A stretch of 64,000 bases of DNA from positions 124,001 through 188,000 of the forward strand of contig NZ_QZWF01000006.1 of assembly GCF_004187715.1 (NCBI RefSeq). The letters are read 5' to 3'. Made by a program: the position numbers and the translations under genes. The DNA comes from Streptomyces sp. F001. GTDB taxonomy: Bacteria > Actinomycetota > Actinomycetes > Streptomycetales > Streptomycetaceae. The notes beneath the pieces were generated by a model. The model was given only the letters and a program-made list of their open reading frames with translations. It was not told the DNA's origin and did no database searches. Below, one piece after another: positions 22,914 through 31,792 of the stretch (position 1 is its first letter; every line of letters starts with the position of its first letter).

Positions 22914-23798
22914 TCACTCGGTGGCCGCCAGCGCGGCAAGCACCAGCTTGGCCGTCTCCGTCGGCGTACTCCCCACCCGCACCCCGGCCGCCTCCAGCGC
23001 CTCCTTCTTCGCCTGCGCCGTCCCGGAGGACCCGGACACGATGGCGCCCGCGTGCCCCATGGTCTTGCCCTCGGGGGCGGTGAAGCCGGCGATGTAGCCG
23101 ACGACCGGCTTGGTGACGTGGTCGCGGATGTATGCGGCGGCGCGTTCCTCCGCGTCGCCGCCGATCTCCCCGATCAGCACGATCAGGTCGGTTTCCGGGT
23201 CGTCCTGGAAGGCGGCCAGGCAGTCGATGTGCGTGGTGCCGACGACCGGGTCGCCCCCGATGCCCACGCAGGTCGAGAAGCCGATGTCACGGAGTTCGTA
23301 CATGAGTTGGTACGTCAGCGTCCCGGACTTCGACACCAGGCCGATGCGGCCGGGCTTGGTGATGTCGGCCGGAATGATGCCCGCGTTGGACTGACCGGGG
23401 CTGATCAGGCCGGGACAGTTGGGGCCGATGATGCGCGTGCCCTTCGACCGCGCGTACGCCGTGAAGGCGACCGAGTCGTGCACCGGGATGCCCTCGGTGA
23501 TGACGACCGCGAGGCCGATCCCCGCGTCCGCGGCCTCGACGACGGCCGCCTTGGCGAAGGCGGGCGGTACGAAGACGACCGTGACGTCGGCTCCGGTCGC
23601 GTCCATGCCCGCGCGGACCGAGCCGAAAACGGGCACGGCACGGTCGTCGAAGTCGACGGTGCGGCCGGCCTTGCGCGGGTTGACGCCGCCGACGACGTTC
23701 GTGCCGGACGCGAGCATGCGCCGGGTGTGCTTCATGCCCTCGCCGCCGGTCATGCCCTGGACGAGAACCTTGCTCTCTTTGGTGAGATGGATCGCCAT
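22914..23798 (-). CDS. sucD: Succinate--CoA ligase alpha subunit (paralogue)
   Basis: The 294-residue protein starts MAIHLTKESKVLVQGMTGGE. It carries the CoA-binding Rossmann fold, the phosphohistidine loop GHAGAIVSGSSGTA and the motif IGPNCPGLISPG. It pairs with SucC, encoded 11 bp upstream, to form the ADP- or GDP-forming succinyl-CoA synthetase. Housekeeping sucCD of Streptomyces normally lies with TCA genes; this copy sits beside frc and oxc, so it may supply succinyl-CoA or recover energy from acyl-CoA during oxalate use. The start at 23798 is standard for the family. Confidence 0.92.
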   Translation of the reverse strand: MAIHLTKESKVLVQGMTGGEGMKHTRRMLASGTNVVGGVNPRKAGRTVDFDDRAVPVFGSVRAGMDATGADVTVVFVPPAFAKAAVVEAADAGIGLAVVITEGIPVHDSVAFTAYARSKGTRIIGPNCPGLISPGQSNAGIIPADITKPGRIGLVSKSGTLTYQLMYELRDIGFSTCVGIGGDPVVGTTHIDCLAAFQDDPETDLIVLIGEIGGDAEERAAAYIRDHVTKPVVGYIAGFTAPEGKTMGHAGAIVSGSSGTAQAKKEALEAAGVRVGSTPTETAKLVLAALAATE

Positions 23799-23809
23799 GT
23801 CCCGTCTCC

Positions 23810-24940
23810 TCAGGCTGCGTTGGCGAGTTGGGCCGCCTTGTGTGCGGCGCCGTCCATGGTGGTGGCCTGCTGGACCAGCGGATGCGCCCGTTCGTCGAGG
23901 ATCACACGGCCGCGTGCAGCGTTGTTGCCGTCCAGGCGGACGACCAGCGGCTTGGTCAACCGGACCGTGTCCAGGGCCTGCACGATGCCGTCGGCGACCG
24001 CGTCGCAGGCGGTGATGCCGCCGAAGACGTTGACGAACACCGACTTCACGGCCGGGTCGGAGAGGATGACGGTCAGACCGTCGGCCATGATCTGGGCGGA
24101 GGCTCCGCCGCCGATGTCGAGGAAGTTGGCGGGGCGGGCGCCGCAGCCGGCGACCACGTCGAGGGTCGACATGACCAGTCCGGCGCCGTTGCCGATGATG
24201 CCGACCTCGCCGTCGAGCTTGACGTAGTTGAGGCCCTTCGCGGCGGCCACCGCCTCCAGCGGATCGTCGTGCTCCGCCCCCTCGGCGCCCCACCGGGCCT
24301 GCCGGAAGCGGGCGTTGTCGTCCAGGGTGACCTTGCCGTCGAGAGCCAGGATCTGGCCCTGCCGGGTGCGCACGAGCGGGTTGACCTCGACGAGGAGGGC
24401 GTCCTCGCGGATCAGCACCTCCCACAACCGTACGAGCACGTCGACGGTCTGTGGCGGCAGTCCGGCCGCATCGGCGATCTCACCTGCCTTCGCCGAAGTG
24501 ACGCCCTCGGCAGGGTCGATGTGTACGCGCACCACGGCATCGGGCCGGGTGGCGGCGACCTCCTCGATGTCCATGCCGCCCTCCGCGGAGGCGATGGCGA
24601 GGAAGCCGCCCGCTGCCCGGTCGAGGACGTAGGAGACGTAGAACTCGGTCTCGATGTCGACGGGTTGGGCCAGCATGACCTTGCCGACCGTGTGGCCCTT
24701 GATGTCCATTCCGAGGATCTGTCGTGCCGTCAGTTCCGCGGCGGCCGGGTCGGCGGCGAGCTTCACTCCGCCTGCCTTGCCCCGGCCACCCGTCTTGACC
24801 TGGGCCTTGACGACGACCCGGCCGCCGAGTCGGCGGGCGATCTCGCGTGCCTCCTTGGGCGAGTCGGTGACTTCGGCCCGCGGCACCAAGATGCCGTGTT
24901 CCTCGAAGAGTTCCCTTGCCTGGTGCTCGTACAGGTCCAT
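23810..24940 (-). CDS. sucC: Succinate--CoA ligase beta subunit (paralogue)
   Basis: The 376-residue ATP-grasp protein starts MDLYEHQARELFEEHGILVP. It has nucleotide-binding RVVVKAQVKTGGRGKAGGV, the metal/nucleotide region LLVEVNPLVRTRQGQILALD, and the subunit-interface stretch ANFLDIGGGASAQIMADGL. It is divergent from oxc across a 144-bp promoter region that contains a perfect 8-bp inverted repeat. Translation starts at 24938-24940. It is cotranscribed with sucD. Confidence 0.93.
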   Translation of the reverse strand: MDLYEHQARELFEEHGILVPRAEVTDSPKEAREIARRLGGRVVVKAQVKTGGRGKAGGVKLAADPAAAELTARQILGMDIKGHTVGKVMLAQPVDIETEFYVSYVLDRAAGGFLAIASAEGGMDIEEVAATRPDAVVRVHIDPAEGVTSAKAGEIADAAGLPPQTVDVLVRLWEVLIREDALLVEVNPLVRTRQGQILALDGKVTLDDNARFRQARWGAEGAEHDDPLEAVAAAKGLNYVKLDGEVGIIGNGAGLVMSTLDVVAGCGARPANFLDIGGGASAQIMADGLTVILSDPAVKSVFVNVFGGITACDAVADGIVQALDTVRLTKPLVVRLDGNNAARGRVILDERAHPLVQQATTMDGAAHKAAQLANAA

Positions 24941-25009
24941 CTCGGCTCCTGTCTGGAAAGTGCCGCACGCCCCCTGGACACCACCCACCGGATGCGGGAT
25001 AACAAGCTT

Positions 25010-25033
25010 CATACAGTATTCGTCGACTGTATG
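25010..25033. promoter_or_regulatory. Perfect inverted repeat in the sucC-oxc divergent promoter, probable GntR operator
   Basis: CATACAGT (25010-25017) and ACTGTATG (25026-25033) are perfect inverted arms around ATTCGTCG. Shared core bases (GTCGACGAAT on the complement) recur in the promoters of the gntR gene (52374-52403) and of panE/MFS (55102-55132). Position and symmetry support a regulator-binding site for both divergent operons. Confidence 0.65.
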
Positions 25034-25084
25034 CAATGTACTGCGAGAGCGTGCCAACCCCCTATGAAGGGACAGGACTTCGCC

Positions 25085-26767
25085 ATGCCCGACGACACCC
25101 AGGACGTGATCTCCGGCGGTCACCTCGTCGCCAAGGCCCTCAAAGCCGAGGGGGTGGAGCGCATCTACACCCTGTGCGGCGGCCACATCATCGACATCTA
25201 CGACGGCTGCGTCGACGAGGGCATCGAAGTCGTCGACGTCCGCCACGAGCAGGTCGCCGCACACGCCGCCGACGGTTACGCCCGCATCACCGGCAAGCCC
25301 GGCTGCGCGGTCGTCACCGCCGGCCCGGGGACGACCGACGCCGTCACCGGAGTCGCCAACGCCTTCCGCGCCGAGTCCCCGATGCTGCTGATCGGCGGTC
25401 AAGGCGCCCTCACCCAGCACAAGATGGGCTCCCTGCAGGACCTGCCGCACGTCGACATGATGACGCCGATCACCAAGTTCGCGGCGGCCGTTCCGGACAC
25501 GGCGCGCGCGGCGGACATGGTGTCGATGGCGTTCCGCGAGTGCTACCACGGCGCGCCCGGCCCCTCCTTCCTGGAGATCCCGCGCGACGTCCTCGATGCG
25601 AAGGTGCCGGTGCCCAAGGCACGCGTACCGAAGCCCGGCGCCTACCGCGCCTCCACCCGCTCGGCCGGCGATCCCGAGGCGATCGAGAAGCTCGCCGACC
25701 TCCTCGTGCACGCCGAGAAGCCCGCGATCCTGCTGGGCAGCCAGGTGTGGACGACCCGCGGCACCGAGGCGGCCATCGAGCTGGTGCGCACGCTCAACGT
25801 CCCGGCGTACATGAACGGCGCCGGACGCGGCACCCTCCCGCCCGGCGACCCGCACCACTTCCAGCTCTCCCGCCGCTACGCCTTCTCCAATGCCGACGTC
25901 ATCGTCATCGTCGGCACGCCCTTCGACTTCCGTATGGGCTACGGCAAGCGGCTCTCACCGGACGCGACCGTCGTACAGATCGACCTCGACTACCGCACCG
26001 TCGGCAAGAACCGCGACATCGACCTCGGGATCGTCGGAGACGCCGGGCTGGTGCTCAAGTCGGTGACCGAGGCCGCCTCCGGGCGCGTCAACGGGGGCGC
26101 GTCGAAGCGCAAGGAGTGGCTCGACGAGCTGCGCGCCGCCGAGCAGACCGCGCTGGAGAAGCGGCTGCCGCAGCTGCGCTCGGACGCCTCGCCGATCCAT
26201 CCGTACCGCCTGGTCAGCGAGATCAACGACTTCCTCACCGAGGACTCGATCTACATCGGCGACGGCGGCGACATCGTCACCTTCTCCGGGCAGGTCGTGC
26301 AGCCCAAGTCGCCCGGGCACTGGATGGACCCGGGTCCGCTGGGCACGCTCGGCGTCGGCGTCCCGTTCGTGCTCGCGGCCAAGCAGGCGCGGCCCGACAA
26401 GGAGGTCGTCGCCCTCTTCGGCGACGGCGCCTTCTCCCTGACCGGCTGGGACTTCGAAACCCTCGTCCGCTACGACCTCCCCTTCGTCGGCATCGTCGGC
26501 AACAACTCCTCGATGAACCAGATCCGCTACGGCCAGGCCGCCAAGTACGGCAAGGAGCGCGAGCGGGTCGGCAACACCCTCGGCGACGTCCACTACGACA
26601 AGTTCGCGCAGATGCTGGGCGGTTACGGCGAGGAGGTCCGCGACCCCGCCGACATCGGCCCCGCGCTGCGGCGCGCCCGGGAGTCCGGGAAGCCGTCGCT
26701 GATCAACGTCTGGGTCGACCCGGACGCGTACGCCCCCGGAACCATGAACCAGACCATGTACAAGTGA
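25085..26767 (+). CDS. oxc: ThDP-dependent oxalyl-CoA decarboxylase-like enzyme
   Basis: The 560-residue protein has the three-domain AHAS/decarboxylase fold. The ThDP-activating Glu is in VDVRHEQVAAHAADGYARIT, and the C-terminal ThDP/Mg motif is LFGDGAFSLTGWDFETLVR to VGNNSSMNQ. In oxalate degraders, oxalyl-CoA decarboxylase converts oxalyl-CoA to formyl-CoA and CO2. The gene is 9 bp from formyl-CoA transferase and in a locus with oxalate/formate antiporters, which supports that role. However, the sequence is closer in feel to acetolactate synthase/2-hydroxyacyl-CoA lyase than to Oxalobacter Oxc, so a lyase acting on formyl-CoA is the main alternative. ATG 25085 follows GAAGGGACAGG. Confidence 0.75.
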   Translation: MPDDTQDVISGGHLVAKALKAEGVERIYTLCGGHIIDIYDGCVDEGIEVVDVRHEQVAAHAADGYARITGKPGCAVVTAGPGTTDAVTGVANAFRAESPMLLIGGQGALTQHKMGSLQDLPHVDMMTPITKFAAAVPDTARAADMVSMAFRECYHGAPGPSFLEIPRDVLDAKVPVPKARVPKPGAYRASTRSAGDPEAIEKLADLLVHAEKPAILLGSQVWTTRGTEAAIELVRTLNVPAYMNGAGRGTLPPGDPHHFQLSRRYAFSNADVIVIVGTPFDFRMGYGKRLSPDATVVQIDLDYRTVGKNRDIDLGIVGDAGLVLKSVTEAASGRVNGGASKRKEWLDELRAAEQTALEKRLPQLRSDASPIHPYRLVSEINDFLTEDSIYIGDGGDIVTFSGQVVQPKSPGHWMDPGPLGTLGVGVPFVLAAKQARPDKEVVALFGDGAFSLTGWDFETLVRYDLPFVGIVGNNSSMNQIRYGQAAKYGKERERVGNTLGDVHYDKFAQMLGGYGEEVRDPADIGPALRRARESGKPSLINVWVDPDAYAPGTMNQTMYK

Positions 26768-26776
26768 GGTGATCCG

Positions 26777-28009
26777 GTGACCACCAAGGCTCTCGAAGGC
26801 ATCCGCGTCCTGGACATGACCCACGTCCAGTCCGGGCCCTCCGCGACCCAGCTGCTCGCCTGGCTCGGTGCGGACGTCGTGAAGCTGGAGGCGCCGACCG
26901 GGGACATCACGCGCAAACAGCTGCGCGACCTCCCGGACGTCGACTCCCTCTACTTCACGATGCTCAACTGCAACAAGCGGAGCATCACCCTCAACACCAA
27001 GACCGAGCGCGGCAAGGAGATCCTCACCGAGCTGATCCGGCGCTCCGACGTCATGGTCGAGAACTTCGGACCGGGCGCGGTCGACCGTATGGGCTTCACC
27101 TGGGACCGCATCCAGGAGATCAATCCACGGATCGTCTATGCCTCCATCAAGGGGTTCGGCGAAGGCCCGTACACCAACTTCAAGGCGTACGAGGTCGTCG
27201 CGCAGGCCATGGGCGGGTCGATGTCGACCACCGGTTTCGAGGACGGGCCGCCGCTGGCGACGGGGGCCCAGATCGGGGACTCGGGCACGGGCGTGCACGC
27301 CGTGGCGGGCATCCTCGCGGCGCTGTACCAGCGGGAGCGCACCGGGCGCGGGCAGCGGGTGAACGTGGCCATGCAGCACGCTGTGCTCAACCTCTGCCGG
27401 GTGAAGCTGCGCGACCAGCAGCGCCTGGCACACGGCCCGCTCGCTGAATATCCCAACGAGGACTTCGGCGACGAGGTTCCCAGGTCCGGGAACGCGTCCG
27501 GCGGCGGCCAGCCCGGCTGGGCGGTCAAGTGCGCGCCGGGCGGCCCGAACGACTACGTGTACGTCATCGTGCAGCCTGTCGGCTGGCAGCCCATCAGCGA
27601 GTTGATCGGCCGGCCCGAACTGGCCGACGATCCGGAGTGGTCGACGCCGGAGGCCCGGCTGCCCAAGCTCAACAAGATGTTCCAGCTCATCGAGGAGTGG
27701 TCTTCGACCCTGCCCAAGTGGGAGGTGCTGGAGAAGCTCAACGCGCACAACATCCCGTGCGGGCCGATCCTGTCCACCAAGGAGATCATCGAGGACACCT
27801 CGCTGGTCGCGAACGAGATGGTCGTTCGCGTGCCGCACCCGGAACGCGGCGAGTTCGTGACCGTCGGCAGCCCGCTCAAGCTCTCCGACTCCCCGGTGGA
27901 CGTGACCAGTTCACCCTTGCTCGGCGAGCACAACGAAGAGGTCTACGTCGGCGAGCTCGGCCTCGGCGACGAGGAGCTGCGCCTGCTCAAGTCGAACGGA
28001 GTGATCTGA
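26777..28009 (+). CDS. frc: Formyl-CoA:oxalate CoA-transferase
   Basis: The 410-residue class III CoA-transferase matches Oxalobacter Frc along its length: LEGIRVLDMTHVQSGPSATQ, VDSLYFTMLNCNKRSITLNT, VMVENFGPGAVDRMGFTWD, the catalytic Asp in GAQIGDSGTGVHAV, LRDQQRLAHGPLAEYP, and the glycine loop NASGGGQPGWAVKC. It transfers CoA from formyl-CoA to oxalate, giving oxalyl-CoA and formate. The start is GTG 26777 with GGTGATCC upstream. It is tightly linked to the decarboxylase before it and to an acyl-CoA ligase after it (1-bp gap), forming the core of the oxalate operon. Confidence 0.93.
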   Translation: MTTKALEGIRVLDMTHVQSGPSATQLLAWLGADVVKLEAPTGDITRKQLRDLPDVDSLYFTMLNCNKRSITLNTKTERGKEILTELIRRSDVMVENFGPGAVDRMGFTWDRIQEINPRIVYASIKGFGEGPYTNFKAYEVVAQAMGGSMSTTGFEDGPPLATGAQIGDSGTGVHAVAGILAALYQRERTGRGQRVNVAMQHAVLNLCRVKLRDQQRLAHGPLAEYPNEDFGDEVPRSGNASGGGQPGWAVKCAPGGPNDYVYVIVQPVGWQPISELIGRPELADDPEWSTPEARLPKLNKMFQLIEEWSSTLPKWEVLEKLNAHNIPCGPILSTKEIIEDTSLVANEMVVRVPHPERGEFVTVGSPLKLSDSPVDVTSSPLLGEHNEEVYVGELGLGDEELRLLKSNGVI

Positions 28010-28010
28010 C

Positions 28011-30158
28011 GTGATGGCCGAAGACCGGGTGCTCAGGGTGCGCGCGCTCCTCGACGCCGTGCGCGCCGAGGGGCGCACGGCACTGACCGCACCCGAGGGC
28101 AAGGTGATCGCCGACGCCTACGGGATCGCCGTACCGGGCGAGGAGCTGGCGACCGACGTCGACGAGGCCGTGGCGTACGCGGCGCGGTTCGGCGGGCCGG
28201 TGGTGATGAAGATCGTCTCGCCGGACATCCTGCACAAGACCGACGCCGGCGGTGTGATCGTCGGCGTCGAGGGGGCCGGTGACGTACGGGCCGCGTTCCA
28301 CACAATCATCGACAACGCGCGCGCGTACAACGCGGACGCCCGCATAGCGGGCGTGCAGGTGCAGGAGTTGCTGCCACAGGGACAGGAAGTCATCGTCGGC
28401 GCGGTGACGGACCCGACGTTCGGGAAGGTCGTGGCCTTCGGGCTCGGCGGAGTGCTGGTCGAGGTCCTCAAGGACATCACGTTCCGGCTCGCGCCCGTGG
28501 ACGCCGACGAGGCGCTCTCCATGCTGGACTCGATCCGGTCGGCGGAGATCCTGCGCGGGGTGCGCGGCGCGGCGGGCGTGGACCGGTGGGCGATCGCCGA
28601 GCAGATCCGCCGGGTCTCCCAACTCGTCACGGACTTCCCGGAGATCACCGAGGTGGACCTCAACCCGGTGATCGCCACCCCGGAGGGAGCGATCGCCGCG
28701 GACATCCGCGTGATCCTCTCCGAGGCGCCCCTGAAGCAGCGCCGCCGCTACTCGCGCGACGAGATCCTCACCTCCATGCGCCGGTTGATGCAGCCGCGCT
28801 CGGTCGCCGTGATCGGCGCCTCCAACGAGCAGGGCAAGATCGGCAACTCGGTGATGCGCAACCTCGTCGACGGCGGCTTCTCCGGGGAGATCCACCCGGT
28901 GAACCCCAAGGCCGATGACATTCTGGGCCGCAAGGCGTACAAGAGTGTCACGGACGTTCCCGGTGAGGTGGATGTGGCCGTGTTCGCCATTCCCGCCAAG
29001 TTCGTGGCCGCGGCGCTGGAGGAGGTGGGGCGCAAGAAGATCCCCAACGCCGTGCTGATCCCGTCCGGGTTCGCGGAGACCGGCGAGCACGAACTCCAGG
29101 CCGAGATCGTCGAGATAGCGGAGCGGCACGGCGTCCGGCTGCTCGGCCCGAACATCTACGGCTACTACTCGACCTGGCAGGACCTGTGCGCCACGTTCTG
29201 CACGCCGTACGACGTCAAGGGCGGGGTGGCGCTCACCTCGCAGTCCGGCGGCATAGGGATGGCGATCCTGGGCTTCGCCCGGACCACGAAGACCGGCGTG
29301 TCGGCGATCGTCGGGCTGGGCAACAAGTCCGACCTGGACGAGGACGACCTGCTGACCTGGTTCGGCGAGGACCCGCACACCGAGTGCATCGCCATGCACC
29401 TGGAGGACCTCAAGGACGGCCGGGCGTTCGTGGAGGCCGCGCGGGAGACCGTGCCCAAGAAGCCGGTCGTGGTGCTGAAGGCGGGCCGTACGGCAGCGGG
29501 CGCGAGGGCCGCCGGCTCGCACACGGGGGCCCTCGCGGGCGACGACGCCGTGTACGACGACATTCTGCGGCAGGCCGGTGTGATCCGGGCGCCCGGGCTG
29601 AACGACATGCTGGAGTACGCGCGCGCGTTGCCGGTGCTTCCTACTCCTCAGGGTGACAACGTCGTGATCATCACCGGGGCGGGCGGCAGCGGTGTACTGC
29701 TGTCGGACGCGGTGACCGACAACGGCCTGACGTTGATGGAGATCCCGCCGGACCTGGACGCGTCGTTCCGGAAGTTCATCCCGCCCTTCGGGGCCGCGGG
29801 CAACCCGGTGGACATCACCGGCGGCGAGCCTCCGTCGACGTACGAGGCGACGATCCGGCTGGGTCTGGAGGACCCGCGCATCCATGCGCTCGTCCTCGGC
29901 TACTGGCACACCATCGTCACCCCTCCGATGGTCTTCGCCGAGCTCACCGCGCGCGTGGTGGCCGATTTCCGGGAGCGCGGGATCGAGAAGCCGGTGGTGG
30001 CGTCGCTCGCCGGCGACGTCGAGGTCGAGGAGGCCTGCCAGTACCTCTACGAGCGGGGTGTCGTGGCGTACCCGTACACGACCGAGAAGCCGGTGGCCGT
30101 ACTCGGCGCGAAGTACCGCTGGGCCCGGGCTGCCGGCTTGTTGGGGGGCGGCTCATGA
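28011..30158 (+). CDS. ADP-forming acyl-CoA (acetate--CoA) ligase, fused beta-alpha subunits
   Basis: The 715-residue protein combines an ATP-grasp domain (residues about 15-235: PVVMKIVSPDILHKTDAGGV), a CoA-binding Rossmann domain (about 250-385: PRSVAVIGASNEQGKIGNSV) and a succinyl-CoA-ligase-like domain. The phosphohistidine is in AGSHTGALAGDDAVY. Such NDP-forming ligases interconvert acyl-CoA, ADP and phosphate with acid, CoA and ATP. Next to frc and oxc it may activate oxalate or formate to prime the cycle, or recover ATP from formyl-CoA; the substrate is not determined by sequence. Starts at GTG 28011 or ATG 28014 are both possible; GGAG lies 9 bp before the former. It ends 120 bp before the antiporter gene. 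Confidence 0.85.
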   Translation: MMAEDRVLRVRALLDAVRAEGRTALTAPEGKVIADAYGIAVPGEELATDVDEAVAYAARFGGPVVMKIVSPDILHKTDAGGVIVGVEGAGDVRAAFHTIIDNARAYNADARIAGVQVQELLPQGQEVIVGAVTDPTFGKVVAFGLGGVLVEVLKDITFRLAPVDADEALSMLDSIRSAEILRGVRGAAGVDRWAIAEQIRRVSQLVTDFPEITEVDLNPVIATPEGAIAADIRVILSEAPLKQRRRYSRDEILTSMRRLMQPRSVAVIGASNEQGKIGNSVMRNLVDGGFSGEIHPVNPKADDILGRKAYKSVTDVPGEVDVAVFAIPAKFVAAALEEVGRKKIPNAVLIPSGFAETGEHELQAEIVEIAERHGVRLLGPNIYGYYSTWQDLCATFCTPYDVKGGVALTSQSGGIGMAILGFARTTKTGVSAIVGLGNKSDLDEDDLLTWFGEDPHTECIAMHLEDLKDGRAFVEAARETVPKKPVVVLKAGRTAAGARAAGSHTGALAGDDAVYDDILRQAGVIRAPGLNDMLEYARALPVLPTPQGDNVVIITGAGGSGVLLSDAVTDNGLTLMEIPPDLDASFRKFIPPFGAAGNPVDITGGEPPSTYEATIRLGLEDPRIHALVLGYWHTIVTPPMVFAELTARVVADFRERGIEKPVVASLAGDVEVEEACQYLYERGVVAYPYTTEKPVAVLGAKYRWARAAGLLGGGS

Positions 30159-30280
30159 GGTGAGCGAACAGGGAGCCGGCCGACGGTGCGCGTCGGCCGG
30201 CCCCGGGACCCGCGCGCGCACGAAAGGCATTGGACAGGGGGCGCTGGCCAGAACTTTCGACGCAAGGGGTGCAACACGAC

Positions 30281-31669
30281 ATGACAACGACCGATTTTCC
30301 GACATCGGTTGCCTACCGAGAGGTGGCCGACACCAACGGGCGCGTCTACCGCATCGGTGAGACCGACATCGACATCATGGGCCGCAAACGCAAGTGGATG
30401 GTCATCCTGCCGTGGGTCGGCATGATGGGCATCAGCTCGGCCGAGTACGCCTTCGCGTCCGCCGAGGACACTCTGCACACGGCGCACAGCTGGAGCAGCG
30501 GGCACATCTTCTGGATGCTGGGCGTCTGGGTCTTCTTCCAGGCCGCAGTGGCCTTCCCGGCGGGGAAGCTGCGCGAGAGCGGCAAACTTCCGGCCCGCTG
30601 GGCGATGATGCTGGGTGCCGTCGGCACGCTGCTCGGCTATCTCTCGCTCGCGTTCGCGCCGCATGTGATCGTCGCGTACATCGGCTTCGGCATGTTCAGC
30701 GGCATGGGCGCCGGCATGGTCTACGCGACGTGCGTGAACATGGTCGCCAAGTGGTATCCGGAGCGCAAGGGCGGCAAGACGGGCTTCGTCAACGGCGGTT
30801 TCGCCTACGGCTCGGTGCCGTTCGTCTTTATCTTCACCGGCTACATGGACCTCACCAACTTCCGCTGGGTGCTGGTCTCCGTGGGCATCTTCCTCGCCGC
30901 GGTCGTGGCCACGTCCGGCTACTTCTTCCGCGACCCGCCGAAGAACTGGTGGCCGGCCGACGTCGACCCGCTGAAGAAGCCCGACGACGCGCGTGCCCGG
31001 CGCGCTCTGGAGAAGAACCCCCCGGCCGTGCACCAGTACACCCCCATGGAGGCGTGGCGGACCGGCCGTGTGGCCCTCATGTGGTTCTGCCTCCTGTGCA
31101 CCTCAGGCGTGAACATCTTCGGCATCGCCTTCCAGGTGCCCTTCGGCGACGAGGCCGGCTTCGCGGGCGGCATCGTGGCGACCGCCATGTCCCTCAAGGC
31201 GATCGTGAACGGCACGGGCCGCGGGGTCATCGGCTGGCTCTCCGACCGTTACGGCCGCAAGCAGTGCCTGATCTTCGTCTGCATCGTCCTCGGACTGTCG
31301 CAGTACGGCATCCTGCTCTCCGGCAACATCGGCAACCTGCCGCTGTTCCTGCTGTTCTCGTCCATCTCCGGTTTCGGCGGCGGCGCCATCTTCCCGATGT
31401 TCGCGGCGATGACCGCCGACTACTTCGGCGAGAACAACAATGCCTCCAACTACGGCCTGGTGTACTCGTCGAAGCTGGTCTCCGGCCTGCTCGGCTCCGG
31501 CATGGGCGCCGTGGTGGTGGCCGCCTGGGACTACGCCGGCGCGTTCGTCCTGGCCGGCTCGATCTCCCTGTTCGCGGGCTTCATGGCGCTGTTCCTGCAC
31601 CCGCCGGGACGGCCTCGGGCCAAAGGCATCACGCCCAACCCGCACCCGCTCGGCGAGGAAATGGCCTGA
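30281..31669 (+). CDS. Oxalate/formate antiporter family MFS transporter
   Basis: The 462-residue protein has 12 predicted helices. Family features include MVILPWVGMMGISSAEYAF, the charge/loop KWYPERKGGKTGFVNGGFAYG after helix 5, and GRGVIGWLSDRYGRKQ between helices 8 and 9. The OFA family exchanges oxalate for formate or imports related monocarboxylates. Location at the end of the frc-oxc operon makes oxalate import and formate export the likely role, although an internal formate dehydrogenase is also encoded. ATG 30281 is preceded by AAGGGG; the longer frame from 30230 lacks an RBS. A strong hairpin follows. Confidence 0.85.
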   Translation: MTTTDFPTSVAYREVADTNGRVYRIGETDIDIMGRKRKWMVILPWVGMMGISSAEYAFASAEDTLHTAHSWSSGHIFWMLGVWVFFQAAVAFPAGKLRESGKLPARWAMMLGAVGTLLGYLSLAFAPHVIVAYIGFGMFSGMGAGMVYATCVNMVAKWYPERKGGKTGFVNGGFAYGSVPFVFIFTGYMDLTNFRWVLVSVGIFLAAVVATSGYFFRDPPKNWWPADVDPLKKPDDARARRALEKNPPAVHQYTPMEAWRTGRVALMWFCLLCTSGVNIFGIAFQVPFGDEAGFAGGIVATAMSLKAIVNGTGRGVIGWLSDRYGRKQCLIFVCIVLGLSQYGILLSGNIGNLPLFLLFSSISGFGGGAIFPMFAAMTADYFGENNNASNYGLVYSSKLVSGLLGSGMGAVVVAAWDYAGAFVLAGSISLFAGFMALFLHPPGRPRAKGITPNPHPLGEEMA

Positions 31670-31744
31670 CATGGCGGCCTCCGCCGCCGGGCACGACCCA
31701 CCGTCACACCCCGACGCCGCACACCGTCCCCCACCATGACCTGA

Positions 31745-31772
31745 AGGCCCTCCCCGCGAGCGGGGAGGGCCT
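31745..31772. terminator. Perfect 13-bp hairpin between convergent genes
   Basis: AGGCCCTCCCCGC pairs perfectly with GCGGGGAGGGCCT around a GA loop, followed by CCTTGTGT. It separates the plus-strand oxalate operon from minus-strand genes and can serve both. Confidence 0.85.
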
Positions 31773-31792
31773 CCTTGTGTCCGTACCGCCCG

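Noticed and set aside
23828..25084. Long upstream extension of the oxc frame
   Set aside because: It runs antisense through sucC and the divergent promoter; the conserved N-terminus starts at ATG 25085.
28033..29909. Large minus-strand ORFs antisense to the acyl-CoA ligase
   Set aside because: No homology and shadow composition.
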